From: Tetracentron sinense
Lineage: Eukaryota; Streptophyta; Magnoliopsida; Trochodendrales; Trochodendraceae
Assembly: GCA_015143295.1 (NCBI GenBank)
Contig: CM026562.1
Coordinates: 17,140,041-17,204,040 of the forward strand
Reading direction: 5' to 3'
DNA: 64,000 nucleotides
The number at the start of each line of letters is the position of its first letter. Positions within the stretch are counted from its first letter, which is position 1. Of the stretch, positions 1 to 9,961 are shown piece after piece. A program made the position numbers and the translations under genes. A model generated the notes under the pieces. That model saw nothing but the letters and a program-made list of their open reading frames with translations. It had not been told where the DNA came from and did no database searches.

Positions 1-188
1 TCCCATTACATAGCTTTCCTACAATATATCCTATAGACCTTTATCGATATCTCATATCGTATAGATCATCACATGATCATGGTCAATTACCCATAATGAA
101 TACACAATAGATAAAGAAGAAGTCTATATTAATCAAATTAATAAGAATTTTACAATCTAAATGACTTTTCTGGGCATCATGTCTAACA
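1..188 (-). repeat. Ty1/copia 3' LTR, partial (cut by window edge)
   Basis: On the minus strand this LTR starts with TGTTAGACATG at 188, directly after a purine-rich tract. The rest lies to the left of the window. It belongs to the minus-strand copia element whose pol follows at 201-2108. Only the first 188 bp of U3 are visible, so its length and TSD cannot be read. Confidence 0.75.
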
Positions 189-200
189 ATCTCCCACTTG
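189..200 (-). other. Copia polypurine tract
   Basis: The minus strand reads CAAGTGGGAGAT immediately before the TG of the LTR. This is the usual position and composition of the plus-strand primer of plant Ty1/copia elements. Confidence 0.75.
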
Positions 201-2108
201 CCCTAAAAGTTACTGTGTCATAGATTTCAATCTCATACTATCTAAGTGTGTTACAAATACTTTATCTGATAAAACCTTAGTCATCGGGTCAACAACATTA
301 AGTTGAGACATAATCTTTGTAACAACAATATCATGTATTATCTCTCAATAATCTCATTAATGAGAAGGTACTTCTTCTAAGTGAAAAGTAAGCACATAAT
401 CCCTAGTCCTTTTCAGGTACTTCATGATGTGCTTCACAACAGTCCAATTATCTCATACTTGGATTGCTTTGGAACCGACTAACAACTCCCACTGAATGAC
501 AGATATCCGGTCTAGTACATAGCATGACATACATGAGGCTCCCAACTACCGAAGCATAAGGGCACCTCTTCATCTGCTCGATCTCATCAACTGATTTAGG
601 AGCCATCTTTTTAGACAAAGTGACACCATGTATAAAAAGAATGAGTGTTTTCTTACAATCACTCATACTGTACCTTGACAAAATCTTGTCTATGTAGGAA
701 GTCTAGCTCAATCCCAACATCCGGCATTTTCTATCTCTTAGAATCTATATTCTGATAATATAGGATGCCTCTCCCAAGTCTTTCATTGAGAAATACTGAG
801 AAAGCCAAATCTTGACTGATGACAACATCTCTACATCATTCCCAATGAGTATGATGTTATCTATATAAAGAATTAGGAATACTACCGCTCTCCCATTGTC
901 CTTGTATATACAAGATTCCTTAAATTCTTTCGGAATCCAAATTCTTTGATTGAAATATCAAATCTTTTGTTCCAGCTTCTGGAAGCTTGTTTTAAACCAT
1001 ATATCGACTTGTTGAGGTTGCATATCATGTTCTCCTGATTAGGAGCAATGAAGCCCTCAGGTTGCTTCATATAGATGTCTTCATCTAACATTCCATTAAG
1101 GAAAGTAGTTTTGATATCCATTTGTCATATCTCATAGTCATGGTGTGCAGCTATAGCCAGCAATATCCTGATGGATTTGAGCATAGCTACAGATGAAAAG
1201 GTATCCTCATAATCAACTCTTTGAATTTGATTGTAACCTTTTACAACAAGTCTAGCTTTATAGGTCTCCAAGTTACAATCAGCACCCTTCTTCTTTTTGT
1301 AAATCCATTTGCATCCAATTGGCCTTATACCATCTGGTAGATCTACTAAAGCCCAGATGTCGTTGTCATACATGGAATCTATTTCAACATTCATGATTTT
1401 ATTTTATTGAGATGCATCTACATCTAATGGAGCTTCTTGATAAGTATTAGGATTTGTATCCTAATCATCAGGGGTAACTAGATAAACCTCATTACTATAA
1501 TACTGAAGTCTATCTGGTGGTCTGGAAACTCTTTCAGACCTTCTCAGTAGAACAGAATTAAAAGAATCAATAGTGGAAGGATTAGGTTCATCTTGGATAC
1601 TGGCTATGTTGTCTTTCATCTCATGAAATTCAACATTCTTAAGAAGATCCATTTCTTCCTCCAAGAAAGTGGCATGATGCCTAACAACTATTGTTTGGTC
1701 TGCCTTGGAGTAGAAATAGAAACCCTTAGTTTCTTTTGGATATCATACAAAGTTTCATTTTTCTGTTCTAGATTCCAACTTAGTGGGTTCGAGTTTGCGA
1801 ACATGCGCAGAACAACCCCATACCTTTAGATGTTGTAAACTAGGTTTTCGCCCAGTCCACAATTCATAGGGTGTAACCGGTATAGACTTAGAAGGAACCC
1901 AGTTCAGAATATAAATGGTAGTTTGTAAAACATACCCCCAAAGATAGGAAGGTGCATTGGTATGGCTCATCATAGAGTGAACCATATCTAATAAGGTCCA
2001 GTTTCTTCTTTCAGAAACACCATTTTGTTGAGGTGAGGCAGGACTTGACCATTGCGAGATAATCTCATTATCCCTTAAGTAATCCATAAACTCGTTGGTG
2101 AGGTATTC
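201..2108 (-). pseudogene. Ty1/copia pol remnant: integrase C-terminal part, reverse transcriptase, broken RNase H
   Basis: Reading down the minus strand, 2108-1755 encodes the integrase core region with the SPQQNGVSERRN block that holds the catalytic Glu. 1664-1461 is the linker to reverse transcriptase. 1394-1125 and 1121-882 cover the reverse transcriptase (ARLVVKGYNQ, then MDIKTTFLNG with DEDIYMKQPEGF). The active-site box at 855-867 reads YIDN, where the family has YVDD, so the second catalytic Asp is lost. 681-448 holds the GSLMYVMLCTRPDI block before RNase H. The RNase H core is missing, and only a C-terminal scrap (about 370-201) remains before the polypurine tract. Several frameshifts and stops make this non-functional. 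The integrase is cut at 2108 by LTR O, and its N-terminal half lies at 22923-23160. Confidence 0.85.
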
Positions 2109-2658
2109 TATAGTACCCCGGACTTTTTCGTACTTAATGAATATCACTTTCGTAGCCAATTGGCCTTTCACGTAGTCTAATTAATAAATAAAGGAGAAAT
2201 TGAAAATTCTGAAATGTCAGAAATATTCATTTTTGAAAGACAAATCCAACGCAAGTTGAATCGTCAAAATCTGACAACCGAGTCAAATGTTATGGCCGAA
2301 ACAGTAAAATGGGTCAAAAATCTACAGAACACTGATCGCTAGGGATCGATCGGTTCACAACCGATCGCTAGGGATCGATCGATTCTCGGACATTATTAGC
2401 AATCGATCGGTCCACAACCGATTGATCGGTAGCTATCGACTGGTTAAATTTTTTGTATAGGGAATTTTTCCAGAGAGGGTGTTTTTGACTGATCGCTCAG
2501 CCAAGAACACCGGTCGCTTGGTAGGGACCAATCGATCGGTCATAACCACCGATCGCTCGGTCTATCGTGTTTTGCAGAAATTTCATTAAGAGTTTTTTCA
2601 TCATTTGGGCGTTAAACCCTTGCCTATAAGGCCTTGCTCGGGCATTTGGTCCCCACAC
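2109..2658 (+). repeat. Solo LTR O, 5' part (nested Ty3/gypsy LTR)
   Basis: The LTR starts TATAGTACCCCGG, a one-base change from the TGTAGCACCCCGG start of element G. The TSD TATTC is at 2104-2108 and again at 22923-22927. It is plus-oriented and colinear with LTR G. It is interrupted at 2659 by LTR X and resumes at 20987. Joined, it is about 2.49 kb with no internal region, which indicates a solo LTR left by recombination. It splits the copia integrase. Confidence 0.85.
2334..2564 (+). promoter_or_regulatory. TCGA-palindrome array of LTR O
   Basis: Several copies of GATCGATCGGT-type and CCGATCGCTCGGT-type palindromes flank a central spacer (about 2430-2490). Several units are decayed, for example CAATCGATCGG. 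The array lies about 225-455 bp into the LTR, upstream of a CCTATAAGG box near 2626. It is probably a U3 regulatory array, but its function is not shown by sequence alone. Confidence 0.6.
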
Positions 2659-3983
2659 TGTAGTGCCCTAGATCTCACCATCACTGTTCATGTGAATAGG
2701 GTAGTGAATAGTGCCCTTGTATGGTGTTTATAAAGGCCTAAAGCCTTCCATTTTGTTATTGGAAGTATGGTGAGCTAAGTGAGGGTTTTATGTGCATGTT
2801 TTGAATCTCAAAAGAGAGTACAAAGATACTCTAAGTGTCTTAAAAAAACAAGGTATAAGATAAGTGTTTAGTGGGTTGAAATTGAAAAGTGCGGTGAATA
2901 GTGCTAGTGCGCAAAGCACAAAGAGGCCGTGGCCTCTCAAGCATATTGGCGTGAACTCAATGATCACCTAGGTGACTTACAAAACTATGGGGTAATGGGT
3001 CATGAGGTGTGATAGGGTTTTGGACCCAAGGAAAAAGAGTGTGAAACACTCGAGATGTTCTAAGTGTTAAAAAGGGTAGGTCTTAACATCACCCTCAACT
3101 TCAAGAAGCTCTAGTTTACACTCTCTTTAAGGTTCATGTTGATCACTTTTCCCGATTTTGAGTCGGGGTTGAGTCAAAAGTCTGATTTCCAAAGTTGGGA
3201 CTGTTGAAAATCTGGGCTGTACCCATTTACAGACCAGTCGGCTTTCGAGCCATTTTTGGTAAAGTAAAACTTAAAATTTGGAGTTGTATAAAACATAAAA
3301 GTTGTTTCTCTTTGAAATACACATCTAACGCAAGTTGAATTGTCAAAATCAGACTACTGAGTCAAAAGTTATGGCCGATTTACCAAAGCTCGTTTTTGTA
3401 GAAAAACTCGCTCGAGCGAGATTGACCAAAACCGAGTTTTTCAGTCCAGGGAGCAACCCGCTCGAGTGAGATGGAAGCCCGCTCGAGCGGATCACCCAGA
3501 CACATTTTTTTAAGGGTTTTTCTCAACCCAAATACCTTATATACCCAAATTTTTGGGGGACCAAGGTTTTAAACACCTAGAGAGGGACTTTTTGAGAGAA
3601 AAAGGAGAAAACTTAGGTTTCCAAAAGGGGGTTTCTCTCAAGATCAAGGAAACTCTCAATTTCAATCTTCAAGCTTCTCAAGCCCAAATAGGGGAGCAAG
3701 GATCATGCAAAACCAAGGCTTTTCTCACGAGCTAAGCCATGAGGAAACAATCACAAAGGGGATTTCCCATTCGAGGAAAGGTTGAGCAATTGTGAGCCAA
3801 AAATCCATTTCCAAAGGCTTGGATTCACCCAAATCCAAGTCACAAACCTTAGAGATCGCTTCCACCAAGCTCGTGCAAGCCGTAGACATGTGGATCTTCG
3901 ACCTTGGAGTTGGGAAAGCTTCCACAAGCTTGGATCTCGCTCCCCACGGCCTCCTAAGGCTTTTCCCCCCAATCTTTCAAGGT
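2659..3983 (+). repeat. LTR X, 5' part (diverged Ty3/gypsy-type LTR)
   Basis: It starts TGTAGTGCCC at 2659, is preceded by TSD CACAC (2654-2658), and its far end GGGGCGTGACA at 20981 is followed by CACAC (20982-20986). Its 5' end differs from the other LTRs, but near 3320-3375 it shares the block around ACGCAAGTTGAAT and GAGTCAAAAGTTATGGCC. The right part (3540-3983) resembles the transcribed part of the other LTRs. Element A interrupts it at 3984-3988 (AGAAC, duplicated). I found no coding gene. Confidence 0.75.
3406..3492 (+). promoter_or_regulatory. CTCGAG-type palindrome array of LTR X
   Basis: Three GCTCGAGC-type palindromes (CTCGCTCGAGCGAG, CGCTCGAGTGAG, CCGCTCGAGCGG) stand where the other Ty3 LTRs have GATCGATC palindromes, just after the shared GAGTCAAAAGTTATGGCC block. 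The position is conserved but the flanks of the TCGA centre differ. Confidence 0.6.
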
Positions 3984-4212
3984 AGAACTGTCACGCCCCA
4001 AAATACCCCCTAGGAGTTAAGGGATACTTTAGAGGTGACTACGTGTACCTGTCAAACCATCCTGTAATGCAAGAGGCTAAACATAACATAATACAATGAT
4101 AATCAGAGCGCGAAACTAAACATAAGTGCGAAAGCATAAGCCAACTTTTCTTTTCTTCTATTACTCCATATAGTATTCCAAGTTAACATATACTAAATAC
4201 AATCAAAGTAAA

Positions 4213-4228
4213 GGTGGACATGCCCACC
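4213..4228 (-). other. Predicted RNA hairpin downstream of the LTR peptide
   Basis: The perfect inverted repeat GGTGGGCATGTCCACC lies 38 bp past the peptide stop codon. The same position in element K reads GCGGGCGTGTCCGC, with both arms changed so that pairing is kept. Confidence 0.5.
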
Positions 4229-4266
4229 TATCAAAATACAAAAAGGAACTCTCTAACACTGTCCTC

Positions 4267-4407
4267 TCAACAGTAGTCGAGGTATGGCCACACATCCAAG
4301 TCCCCATCCTCCTGAGACTGCCATGGGATAGGTGGCTCCCTCTCCTCTACATACTCCTCCTCGACCCAAGGCTCGGGGTCGAGGACATCCACAGTACCTG
4401 CCGACAT
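4267..4407 (-). CDS. LTR-encoded acidic micropeptide (MSAG/PWVEEEY), element A 3' LTR
   Basis: A 46-codon ORF starts at ATG in the conserved TATGTCGGCAGGT. It begins MSAG, holds PWVEEEYVEE near residues 13-22, and ends with a WPYLDYC tail before TGA. It is strongly acidic, with no signal peptide or membrane segment. Start, core and tail recur in diverged LTRs (for example 22498-22638 and 41110-41265) with different codons for the same residues, as expected if the peptide is selected. It lies in the transcribed part of the LTR, upstream of gag in a full-length RNA. I do not recognise a family and assign no function. Alternatively, a conserved RNA element may happen to be open. Confidence 0.55.
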   Translation of the reverse strand: MSAGTVDVLDPEPWVEEEYVEEREPPIPWQSQEDGDLDVWPYLDYC

Positions 4408-4416
4408 AAAAGTACG

Positions 4417-4437
4417 GCTGAGCATGGAATACTCAGC
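4417..4437 (-). other. GCTGAG/CTCAGC hairpin upstream of the peptide start
   Basis: A 6-bp inverted repeat with a 9-base loop lies about 10 bp before the peptide ATG. It recurs at the same place in the other Ty3 LTRs: about 15209 (C), 22470 (O), 38718 (F), 41078 (G), 49778 (K), 57323 (L) and, decayed, 44672 (I), 48720 (J) and 62936 (M). Confidence 0.5.
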
Positions 4438-4682
4438 GAGTACAAACTACTAGCTAACCATAACAATAGCAAAAGCATAACAATAGTGAGCAATACAAGA
4501 TATTAATTTAAAGCAATAGTGAAAGCATAAGATACATAGCCATATCTTGACATGCGTGTATGAATGCAAAAACCTCGGTAAAACTCATGTCTCGGAAACC
4601 TTTTTCGTGTCTCGGTCAAATCATGTATGTGTGTCGTGTCTTGCCTTGTACTTCATGTCTTGACTTGTTCTTGACTTGTATA

Positions 4683-5017
4683 CTTGTGAGCCAGAGGCTA
4701 GCACCCTTCCGTGGGCTACCAACCTCCTTGTCATGTTCTTGTTCCGTTTCTCTTGTGAGCCAGAGGCTAGCACCCTTCCTTGGGCTACCAACCTCCTTGT
4801 CATGTTCTTGTTCCGTTTCTCTTGTGAGCCAGAGGCTAGCACCCTTCCTTGGGCTACCAACCTCCTTGTCATGTTCTTGTTCCGTTTCTCTTGTGAGCCA
4901 GAGGCTAGCACCCTTTCTTGGGCTACCAACCTCCTTGTCATGTTCTTGTTCCATCTCTCTTGTGAGCCAGAGGCTAGCACCCTTTCTTGGGCTACCAACC
5001 TCCTTGTCATGTTCTTG
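4683..5017 (-). repeat. 69-bp minisatellite, five units
   Basis: Unit starts are 4683, 4752, 4821, 4890 and 4959, with only a few substitutions between units. 69 is divisible by 3, so long ORFs appear on both strands; I treat them as by-products. Each unit pairs an AGGCTAGCACCC stretch with GGGCTACCAACCT, a possible imperfect hairpin. Confidence 0.9.
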
Positions 5018-5985
5018 ATTCATCATATACAAATACAATCTTGGAAAACCCGGTTTCATGCATGCATGCGTGCTTGTGTGCTTGTCAATAGTGGTAATCA
5101 TGATGACATACTTGAATGGGCGGATCACATGACTATGGCATTTCAATCCTTAACATAGTGGTATAAAAATTTAGGCAACATATAGCACATTTGAGCAATT
5201 TATCATCCCTAAGAAAACCTACACAATTTCTATTTCCATTTTCTTCATTAAGTCCATTTATCCCTTGTTTAGTCATTTTATCAAACACATAGCATGCAAG
5301 GTTCCTTAATGGTTCATCTTCTTCTTTTTAGTGCCTACTTTCCATCCAAAAATCAAGGTATGTTCATTATTGGTAAAGTACCCATCCACCATTTCCATCA
5401 CACACATCACCCAACATACACCTCGGCATCCAATCGCCACATCAACACCCACACACATCCATACCCTTTGCTTATCTTATTTAGGTTCATTGGAGATGAT
5501 ACATTTCATATGGGAGGCAAACATAATAGCATAAATCATATTTCATAAGGAAAACCTAGATTATTGTTAGGGGAAGTTAGTAGAGTGTACTAACCTTGAA
5601 TCGAAGCTTGATCTTGGTGTAGACCTTGATTTAAACTCCAACTTGGAAGAAGAAAGCCCTTACTCAAACTATACTTTCTTGGGTAGGAAACCCTCTTGAA
5701 AATACCGTAGAGAGTGCTGCCCTAGCTTGAGAAGGGAACCCCACACGAGCTTGAGTTGAAATCTTGAAGAAAACGTGCTTGGGGACGATCTAGGGTCTTC
5801 ACCCCTTTGATTTCTTCTCCAATGGAAAACCCTATTTGCAAATCCCCTTCTCCTCTCTCTCTATCTCTCAAAATCCCTTAAGAGTTGTGAATGAAGCCCT
5901 AAAGGCTCGGGCAAGCCTTAAGGAGAAAGGGTTTAACCCCCAAAAGACGATAAAGCCCTTACTGAAATTTCTGCAAAAACGCGAA

Positions 5986-6172
5986 GACCGAGCGATCGGT
6001 GGTTATGACCGATCGATCGGTTGCCTACCGATCGATCGGTGTTTATGACCGATCGACCGGTCAAAAACTCACTCTCTGGAAAATTTCCCCATACAAAATT
6101 TCTGACCGCGCGATAGCTACCGATCGATCGGTTATGGACCGATCGATCGCTGATTGAACCGAGCGATCGGTT
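5986..6172 (-). promoter_or_regulatory. TCGA-palindrome array, element A 3' LTR
   Basis: Seven palindromic units (ACCGATCGATCGGT, ACCGAGCGATCGGT and variants) lie in two clusters around a spacer beginning ACTCTCTGG and ending CCATACAAAA (about 6070-6097). Next to the array, at 6180-6235, are TTGACC and TTGACT, matching the W-box core of WRKY factors. The array lies 210-400 bp into the LTR. Confidence 0.65.
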
Positions 6173-6383
6173 CTCTATATGTCTGGACTGTTTTGACCAT
6201 ATCTTTTGACTCGCTCGTCGGATTTTGACGATTCAACTTGCGTTGGGTTCGTCTTTCGAAAACGAACATTTCTGACGTTTCGGAATTTCCGATTTCTCCC
6301 TTATTTATTAATTTGACTACAAAAACGGCCAATTCGCTACGAAGGTGCCATTCATTAAAGATGAAAAAGTCCGGGGTGCTACA

Positions 6384-6420
6384 TTCTCCCCCCCTTACAA
6401 AAATTTCGTCCTCGAAATTT
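6384..6420 (-). other. Polypurine tract and adjacent hairpin, element A
   Basis: The minus strand reads TAAGGGGGGGAGAA directly before the 3' LTR. Beside it lies the inverted repeat AAATTTCG-TCCT-CGAAATTT (6401-6420). This pair recurs next to the 3' LTRs of elements C and K and, decayed, J. Such a hairpin beside the tract is common in plant Tekay-type elements. Confidence 0.85.
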
Positions 6421-6493
6421 GGACAATGCGTGCTTTACAATTTAAACAACTTAGCATAACAATTTGAAACAAAATTACAAGTCATACATAAGA

Positions 6494-9400
6494 TCATTCA
6501 AACAACTCGGGGTGCTTTGCCTTGACTTCGGCCTCCCGTTCCCACGTAGCCTCTTCTCGAGCGTGATGTTGCCATTGCACGAGAACTAGCGGAATAGTCT
6601 TGTTGCGAAGTACTTGGTCTCTTCGATCCAAAATATGAACCGGCTTCTCAACCAAAGTGAGATCCTCTCGAATCTCAACCGGATCAAGCTCGATGACGTG
6701 AGAAGGATCCGGGATGTACTTCCGAAGCTGGGAGATATGAAACACGTTGTGGACCGCCGCCATGTGAGCGGGCAAAGCAACACGGTAAGCCACCTCGCCA
6801 ACTCGAGTAATGATCTCGAACGGACCCACATATCTCGGGCTAAGCTTGCCTCTCTTCCCGAATCGCATAACACCTTTGGTCGGTGAAATCCTTACAAACG
6901 CAAAATCACCGACTCGGAATTCAAGATCCCTCCTTCGGTTGTCGGCATAGCTTTTCTGTCTATCTTGTGCGGTCTTCAACCTCTCCCGGATAAGCTTGAC
7001 CCTATCCGCGGTTTGTTCAATTAACTCGGGGCCCAAAATCTTTCTTTCTCCCACTTCATCCCAATACAACGGGGATCTACAACTTCTTCCGTACAAAGCC
7101 TCGAAAGGCGCCATTTGTATGCTTTCTTGATAACTATTGTTGTAAGCGAATTCCACCAAAGGTAGGTGATCTTCCCAACTTCCCTTGAAGTCTAGCATAC
7201 ATGCTCGGAGCATATCTTCAATAACCTGATTCACCCTCTCGGTTTGCCCGTCGGTCTGTGGGTGGAAAGCTGTGCTAAAGTCTAATCGGGAGCCCATTGC
7301 ACCTTGAAAACTTTTCCAAAACCTGGATGTGAATCTTGGGTCTCTATCCGACACAATACTCACTGGCACCCCGTGCAATCGGACTATTTCTTTGATGTAT
7401 AGTTCTGCTAACTGGTTGGAGTTGAATGTAGTCCGGTATGGTAAGAAATGAGCGGACTTCGTGAGTCTATCAATAACTACCCATATAGCATCAGTCTTCT
7501 TGACCGTCTTCGGCAATCCCACGATGAAGTCCATAGAGATATGTTCCCATTTCCACTCGGGAATAGGGAGGGACTGCAAAAGACCAGCTGGTCTCAAATG
7601 CTCTGCTTTCACCTGTTGGCATACCAAACACCGTGCCACATACTCCGCAACCTCCCTCTTCATGTTTCGCCACCAAAAGTGACTCTTGAGGTTCCGGTAC
7701 ATCTTTGTCCCTCCGGGATGCACTGTATACTTAGACCGGTGAGCCTCGTCCATAATCTCTCTCCGAAGGTCCACATTGGCTGGGACACAAAGTCTTCCCT
7801 TGAATGTAATAGCACCTCGGCTAGTGAGAGAGAAGTCCGTACTACCCTTGGCCACTTCCTTATCCTTGAAAGCCAACAAGTCAGTGTCTGTGGCTTGATA
7901 CTCCTGGATCAAGTCTATAAGGTACGGCCGAACTGTAACATTTGCCAAAACCGGACTGCGGACAGAATCGTTCACACTGATGTCTAGATTTGCCAAATCG
8001 TCTAACAGTCTCCATTCCCGCACCAACATGTGAGCCAACAACCCCGAGGGTTTCCTACTCAGAGCGTCTGCCACCACATTTGCTTTTCCCGGGTGATATT
8101 GGATAGTGCACTCGTAGTCCTTTAAGAACTCAATCCAACGCCGTTGTCGTAAGTTTAACTCTTTTTGGGAAAAGAGATACTTGAGGCTCTTGTGGTCCGT
8201 GTACACATAGAACTCCACCCCGTACAGATAATGTCGCCAAATTTTAAGTGCAAACACGACCGCCGCAAGCTCCAAGTCGTGAGTGGGGTAGTTCTTTTCA
8301 TGCTCTTTCAAGCTGCCTTGATGCATAGGCAATGACTTTCTTGTGTTGCATTAGGACACACCCGAGTCCGACGTGCGAGGCATCACTATACACCTCATAC
8401 CCAAAAGGTCCAGATGGCACAGTAAGGACAGGGGCTGTGGTGAGGCGTTTCTTCAACTCTTGGAAACTTACTTCACATCGGTCACTCCAACTGAACTTTG
8501 CATTTTTCCTTGTCAAGTAGGTGAGAGGTGCAGCCAGACTGGAGAATCCCTCCACAAATCTCCGGTAGTAGCCTGCCAATCCGAGGAAACTACGTATCTC
8601 CGTGACGCTCTTGGGCCTCTCCCAACTCATGACTGCCTCAACCTTGGCTGGATCTACAGAAATGCCCTCGGCCGACACCACGTGTCCAAGAAATGCGACC
8701 TTCTCTAACCAAAACTCGCACTTACTCAATTTGGCATATAGCCTATGCTCTCTCAACATCTCCAGAGCGAGGCGGAGGTCTCGTGCGTGATCTTCCCGTG
8801 TCTGGGAATACACCAAAATGTCATCAATGAATACAATCACGCATCGATCCAAGTAAGATCGGAACACCCGGTTCATCAAATCCATGAATGCCGCCGGTGC
8901 ATTCGTCAGCCCAAAAGGCATGACAAGGAACTCGTAATGCCCATACCGAGTCCTGAAAGCCGTCTTCTGAACATCTTCCGCCTTGATCCTTAATTGGTGA
9001 TACCCCGATCTAAGATCAATTTTGGAGAAGAATCTCGCTCCCTTCAGTTGGTCAAACAAGTCGTCTATCCTTGGCAAGGGATAACGATTCTTGATAGTTA
9101 CCTTGTTCAACTGACGATAGTCTATACACATCCTCATAGACCCGTCCTTCTTCTTCACAAAGAGAACCGGAGCTCCCCACGGAGAGACACTTGGTTGGAT
9201 GAAACCAAGTTGTTGTAACTCCTCAATCTGCTTCTTTAATTCTTCAAGCTCTATAGGGGCCATTCTATATGGTGCCCTTGAAATCGGAGCGGTACCCGGA
9301 GCAAGCTCTATAGCGAATTCAATCTCTCTATCAGGAGGTAATCCGGGAAGTTCTTCCGGGAACACATCTAAGAACTCACTCACAACTGGAATAGCCGATG

Positions 9401-9826
9401 AGTTTTGAGCTTCTGGGTGTGCTATACTCAAGGCTGCGAGGCGAGCAATGTCCCTCTCTCTTAATCCTCGGAAGTGAAAAGGCTTACCCCCTTCCGGCTT
9501 GAAATTCACCATCTTTTCAAAACACGCAACATGCCCGTGATGGCTTGCCAACCAATCCATACCAAGAATGACGTCAAAGTCTAAATCTTGGAAACCCAGG
9601 ACGATAAGGTCGGCTAACAATTCATTCTCCCCCACTTGAACCACACTATCCCTGAATACCTTATCCGTATCAACCGACTTGCCGAGTGGAGTTGCTATGG
9701 TCAACTCCCGCTCCAACGGAGTAGCCTCAGTCGAAAAGCCCTTTGCAAAACTTGGGGAGACAAAAGAGTGAGTAGATCCTGTGTCTATCAACACTCGAGC
9801 GAGACACTCGTTCACTAATAAAGCGC
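6494..9826 (-). pseudogene. Element A pol: protease-RT-RNase H-integrase-chromodomain, one frameshift
   Basis: The polyprotein begins at the exon boundary 9826. In order: aspartic protease with [10 protein letters not shown]; reverse transcriptase with [22 protein letters not shown] and the active-site FIDD; RNase H with [19 protein letters not shown] and DALSR; an integrase H2C2 finger ([19 protein letters not shown]) and a D-D-E core ([25 protein letters not shown]); and a chromodomain at the end ([17 protein letters not shown]). Compared with element K there is one extra base at 8311-8313, just after [10 protein letters not shown]. It breaks RNase H off from the upstream part. Otherwise both halves are open. 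The two frames overlap at 8298-8332. Only this lesion was seen. Confidence 0.9.
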
Positions 9827-9961
9827 CTGTGCGATTAAGTAACTAATATAAGTGGATTTCAAATAATAACAAGCATCATACATAGGTAACCCTTAGTATA
9901 GAAACTCACAAAGCAAACCATAGAAATTTTACACAATTTAAATTCTAGAATTCGTGCGTAC
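9827..9961 (-). other. Putative spliceosomal intron between gag and protease, element A
   Basis: On the minus strand CAAG|GTACGC at the gag end and CGCACAG|GC at the protease start bound a 135-bp, T-rich sequence with in-frame stops. The phases of the two sides agree. The same donor is found in elements C, G and K. Function is inferred from the splice-site pattern only. Confidence 0.65.

Larger units (their letters stand above)
3989..6383 (-). repeat. Element A 3' LTR (2395 bp)
   Basis: Plus-strand bounds are TGTCACGCCCC and GGGGTGCTACA. In LTR sense the order is palindrome array, R region, 69-bp minisatellite, GCTGAG hairpin, MSAG peptide, GGTGG hairpin and 3' end. It has five minisatellite units against four in the 5' LTR, which accounts exactly for the 69-bp length difference. 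Confidence 0.93.

Noticed and set aside
2334-2564. CRISPR-like look of repeated palindromes with spacers
   Set aside because: Units are short, variable and clustered with a fixed spacer inside plant LTRs. There are no unique spacers of even length and no cas genes.
4560-5158. Long ORFs on both strands (129-176 aa) over the 69-bp repeats, repeated at 12099-12628
   Set aside because: The unit length is divisible by three, so several frames stay open by chance. The repeat number varies between the two LTRs, and related arrays in other LTRs do not keep the frames.
6132-6332. ORFs of 66-95 aa through the palindrome arrays (also 13602-13802, 16787-17011, 51430-51678, 58975-59262)
   Set aside because: The palindromic units lack stops in one frame, and similarity follows DNA conservation. 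Starts and ends vary and there is no shared stop, unlike the MSAG peptide.
7448-7987. 179-aa plus-strand ORF, and similar ORFs antisense to pol (17411-18040, 52915-53325)
   Set aside because: They are shadows of the highly conserved integrase and RNase H reading frames, with no motif of their own.
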